Below, in pieces: positions 60,919 through 64,000 of a DNA stretch of 64,000 nt. The notes below the pieces were generated by a model. The model did no database searches. It worked only from the letters and a program-made list of their open reading frames with translations, and was not told the DNA's origin. Each line of letters opens with the position of its first letter. The stretch's first letter is position 1. This DNA is from Elephas maximus indicus (taxonomy: Eukaryota; Chordata; Mammalia; Proboscidea; Elephantidae). Where the stretch lies: the NCBI RefSeq assembly GCF_024166365.1, contig NC_064843.1, positions 59,110,532 to 59,174,531 of the forward strand. Direction: 5' to 3'. Both the position numbers and the translations under genes were made by a program.

Positions 60919-62171
60919 TCTTTTTTTTTTTTTGCATGGCAATCCAAATAATTGAACTACTAATGCTAAGTTAAGTTATACAAAATTGCACGACTTTAAT
61001 TAAGGCTTTTAGTTTACATTTGACCCCCTCAAAGTAGTTGTAACATTGGGTTGGTCAGTTTAAATACTGTGGCTCCCTGTTGGGTAGACAAACAATCTTT
61101 ACACCCAAACATTAATGCACAGAAGGAACAACGCATTGTTAAATAAAACAGCAGTAGTTACTGCAGCAAAGTCCCTTTAAGATGTTGTAGGTTTAACAAA
61201 GTTGGAATGCTGGCACTGTTGAATTGGCAACAGTTTTTCAGACCTGGCTCAGAGCTACAATGCATTTAGTGTATTAAAGCAGCTGATGTGACGACTTTTT
61301 GCGGGCCTTCCCAGGCGCAGGAGTTTTTCTGTTAATTTGCCGCAGTAGGTCATAAAAGATCTCATTAACATTTGTTTTTGACTTTGCAGAAGATTCTAAG
61401 AATGCACAGTAGTTCCACTATCATGCTAGATTTTGACCTTGTTCCTTTCCTACAGCTCTTTCATCTTCTAAGTCCCACTTATTTCCAACCAGAATCACTG
61501 GAATACCATCAGTGTCTTCAACTCAAAGAATTTGTTCTCTCAGATCTTGCAGATCATTAAAAGTGGACCATGTTAGGGAGCAGGAGAGCAGTGGGATGCA
61601 GACCCCAAATTCTCACAAGACCAGACTTAATGGTCTGACTGAGACTGGAAGGACCCCAGTGGTCATGGCCCCCAGACCTTCTGTTGGCCCAGGACAGGAA
61701 CCATTCCAGAAGCCAACTCTTCAGACATGGATTGGACTGGACAATGGGTTGGAGAGGGATGCTGGTGAGGCATGAGCTTCTTGGATCAGGTGGACACTTG
61801 AGACCCATCTCCTGCCTGGAGGGGAGATGAGAGGGTGGAGGGGATTAGTAGCTGGTGAAATGGACACGAAAAGAGAGTGGAGGGAGAGAGCAGCCTGTCT
61901 CATTAGGGGGAGAGTAAATGGGAGTGTGTAGCAAGGTGTATATGGGTTTTTGTGTGAGAGACTGACTTGATTTGTAAATTTTCACTTAAAGCACAATAAA
62001 AATTATTAAAAAAAGAAAAAAAAAAGTGGACCATGCTGTGATGGAATAAACTAATGCAAAGCCTTGTCCATTTTTCATGTACGAATCCCTCATTGCTGTA
62101 AATTGTTCCATTCCTGCAGTCTCCAAGGTTTCAGGCACACACTGTTGTGCATCTACTTCAACTTGCATTGT
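60919..62171 (-). pseudogene. RAP1B: RAP1B processed pseudogene, 5'-truncated and interrupted
   Basis: The minus strand encodes Ras-like GTPase sequence from about codon 43 of RAP1[53 protein letters not shown] and the C terminus [17 protein letters not shown]. The PGKARKKSS tail identifies RAP1B rather than RAP1A. The first 42 residues, with the P-loop, are missing. Stops replace Arg after REQIL, and two stops fall before WNYCAF; the prenylated Cys of the CaaX box is His. A 3' UTR and an antisense A-tail (60919-60933) follow, so it is a processed retrocopy inserted in an L1. It is split by an L1 tail at 61573-62021. Confidence 0.92.
61573..62021 (+). mobile_element. L1 3' UTR fragment (subfamily B) inside the RAP1B pseudogene
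   Basis: Flanked by the perfect 14-bp duplication aaaagtggaccatg (61559-61572 and 62022-62035), which is RAP1B coding sequence. It is the shortest of the three subfamily B copies. Confidence 0.93.
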
Positions 62172-62225
62172 TTAATTTCCATGAACTCGCATGTTTTCTA
62201 GTTTTACTTCTGCTGTTAATTTCTG

Positions 62226-62279
62226 TCGCTTTGAGTCAGAATCGACTTGACGGCACTGGGTTTGGTTTTTTGTTTTTGT
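62226..62279 (+). mobile_element. 54-bp 5'-truncated SINE tail with target-site duplication
   Basis: Contains only 'tttgagtcagaatcgacttg', 'cggcactgggtttgg' and a T-rich tail, bracketed by gttaatttct at 62216-62225 and 62280-62289. Confidence 0.82.
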
Positions 62280-62607
62280 TAATTTCTAATATTATTTTGT
62301 GGTCAGAGACAATATATAATTTCAGTCTTTTAAAATTTGTTGAGACTTGTTTTATGGCCTACTACATTGTCTATTCTGGAAAATGATCCATGTACACAGG
62401 AGAAAAATGTGTATTGTTCTGATGAAGGGGTGTTCTATATATGTCCATTAGGTCTGATTGGCTTATGGTATTAAGTCCTTTATGTCCTTACTTATAATCT
62501 TTTAAGATGTTCTGTCCAGAACTGAAAGTGGTGTATTGACATCCCCAGCTACGATTGTGGAGTCGTCTTTTACTCCTTTGATATCAGTCAATATTCGTTT
62601 CATATTG

Positions 62608-62800
62608 CGCAGTGGTTAAAGTGCTCAGCTGCCAACCAAAAGGCCAGTGGTTCAAACCCACCAGTCACTATGTGAAGAAGATGTGGTGGTTTTTCTGTGA
62701 AGATTTCAGCCTTTGAAACCTATGGGGAGTTCTCCTCTTTGCTGTCGGGTCACTATGAGTCAGAATCAACTTGACTGCAATGGATTTTGGGGGGTTTTGA
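62608..62800 (+). mobile_element. Afrotherian SINE (diverged)
   Basis: 'gcgcagtggttaaagtgctc' head and 'gggtcactatgagtcagaat' tail, with an extended middle ('gtgaagatttcagcctttga') as in the longer subfamily. Confidence 0.85.
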
Positions 62801-63349
62801 TGTTAGGTGCATATATACTTAAAATTGTTATGTCTTCTTACGAATTGACCCTTTTGTTGTTATGTAATGTCCTTTACTTCTTACAATAGATTCTAATTTA
62901 AAGACTATTTTCTCTGGTATCAGTATGGCCACCCCTGCTCTCTTGTGGTTACTAGTAGCATGGAATATTCTTTTCCATCCTTTTATTTTCAGTCTATTTG
63001 TATCTTTGTTTCTAAGGTGTATCTCTTGTAGGCACACCCTAGATCATGGTTTTTTAATCCAGTCTGTCACTATGTCTTTTGAATGGGGAGTTTAGACCAT
63101 TTACATTTAATTACTAAAAATGAAATACCTCCTTCATTCTGTGATTGTTTTTTGTGTGTCTTACATCTTTATCCCATTATTTCCATATTTGTTATTTTTT
63201 GTGTTTTGCTGCTTTTTTGGTGTTGAGTCTTTTTGATTTCTTCTTCCTGTGTATCTTCTCTATGTTATTTACCTAGTGGTTAGCACACATATTACATTGA
63301 ACAACTTACAATTCTAACAACTTATTTCAACATTTAACGTACAAATAAG

Positions 63350-63850
63350 TGTCATGGATTGAACTATGTCCCCCCAAAATATCTGTCAACTTGGCTAGGT
63401 CATGATTCCCAGTATTGTGTGATTGTCTTACCATTTTGTCATCTGATTTTCCTGTGTGTTGTAAATTCTGTCACTATGATGTAATGAGATGGATTAGTGA
63501 CAGTTATATTGATGAGACCTACAAGATTAGATGGTATCTTAAGCCAGCCTCTTTTGAGATATAAAAGAGAGAAGCGAGCAGAGAGACATAGGGATCTCAG
63601 ACCACCAAGAAGGCAGTGTTGGGAGCAAAGCGTGTCATTGGGAGCTGAGGTTCTTGTGCTGAGATGCTCTCAGACCAAGGGAAGACTGATGACAAGTACC
63701 TTCCTCGAGGGCCAACAGAGAGAAAGCCTTCTCCTGGAGCAGGCGCCCTGAATTCAGACTTCTAGCCTACTGGACTGTGAGAATAAACTTCCCTTTGTTA
63801 AAGCCATCCACTTGTGGTATTTCTGTTACAGCAGCTATAGATGACTAACA
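63350..63850 (+). mobile_element. Solo LTR, ERVL-MaLR-like
   Basis: Starts TGTCATGGATTGAACTATG and ends near 'ccacttgtggtatttctg' and 'gatgactaaca'. An ataag repeat at 63345-63349 and 63850-63854 is a likely 5-bp target-site duplication. Inserted in the long L1. Confidence 0.8.
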
Positions 63851-64000
63851 TAAGTAACATACATTAACATTCTAAATTCTACTCGTGATTTGCTCTTCCT
63901 TTCCGCCTTTCTGCTGTTGTCTCCAGTTACATCCCTGTAGATCCTATATCTGATAGGTTTAGTTTGTATTTATTATGCACTTGATGTTATATTGCTTGTG

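Larger units (their letters stand above)
56897..64000 (-). mobile_element. Long L1 (3' UTR and ORF2), cut by several insertions and the window edge
   Basis: Its antisense tail starts with a T-run at 56897. The 3' UTR continues at 57565-57950 and ORF2 at about 57990-60918 (minus-strand motifs [33 protein letters not shown]). It resumes at about 62172 and runs past the window edge. Insertions: an L1 tail (57113-57564), a SINE (59348-59520), the RAP1B pseudogene (60919-62171), a SINE tail (62226-62279), a SINE (62608-62800) and an LTR (63350-63850). The reverse-transcriptase box near 59786 reads TEDM rather than ADDM, so it is inactive. A (GT)n run lies at 57957-57979. Confidence 0.85.

Noticed and set aside
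54250..64000. Search for RBBP9, the expected next gene on the minus strand
   Set aside because: No serine-hydrolase-like exon was recognised; retrotransposon insertions have probably pushed it beyond the window.

Overview
This is nuclear DNA from a placental mammal, almost certainly an afrotherian and most likely an elephant or close relative. Three things support this. Split genes have GT-AG introns. About twenty copies of a tRNA-derived SINE carry the Afrotheria-type body (a 'gcagtggttaag' head, a 'ccttggaaaccctatggggc' core and a 'cgactc' near the tail). Two long RTE/BovB-like elements have the matching 3' tail. I recognised these families from memory, without a database search. Nothing bacterial or episomal is present.

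Two genes form a head-to-head pair around a CpG-rich bidirectional promoter at about 35.4-36.3 kb. To the left, on the minus strand, lie the first six coding exons of DZANK1 (about 206 residues, 33958 down to 7595); its zinc-ribbon and ankyrin exons lie beyond the left edge. To the right, on the plus strand, is complete POLR3F: nine coding exons, 36244-54249, 316 codons, encoding the RPC6/RPC39 subunit of RNA polymerase III. All exon phases join without a frameshift in both genes. The order DZANK1-POLR3F matches human chromosome 20p11. RBBP9, the expected next gene, was not found and is probably beyond the right edge.

The rest is introns and intergenic DNA filled with repeats. 1-7.5 kb: L1 remnants, a solo LTR and SINEs. 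7.5-35 kb: DZANK1 introns with L1s at 10.0-11.6, 12.4-15.2 and 23.1-26.3 kb, an RTE at 26.3-28.7 kb, L2/MER5 sequence at 17.2-18.5 kb and several LTR-like blocks. 36-54 kb: POLR3F introns, with two copies of an LTR-like repeat flanking a decayed retrocopy that resembles coagulation factor VII, and a full-length RTE whose 5' half is inverted. 54.5-64 kb: POLR3F 3' flank, then a long minus-strand L1 carrying a nested L1 tail, a RAP1B processed pseudogene (itself split by another L1 tail), SINEs and a solo LTR.

No new gene system is apparent. The most interesting observations concern retrotransposition: the inverted RTE, the partly spliced factor VII-like copy, two roughly 50-bp SINE insertions with target-site duplications, an exact 58-bp copy of RTE sequence placed 1.7 kb away, and a GC-AG intron in DZANK1.
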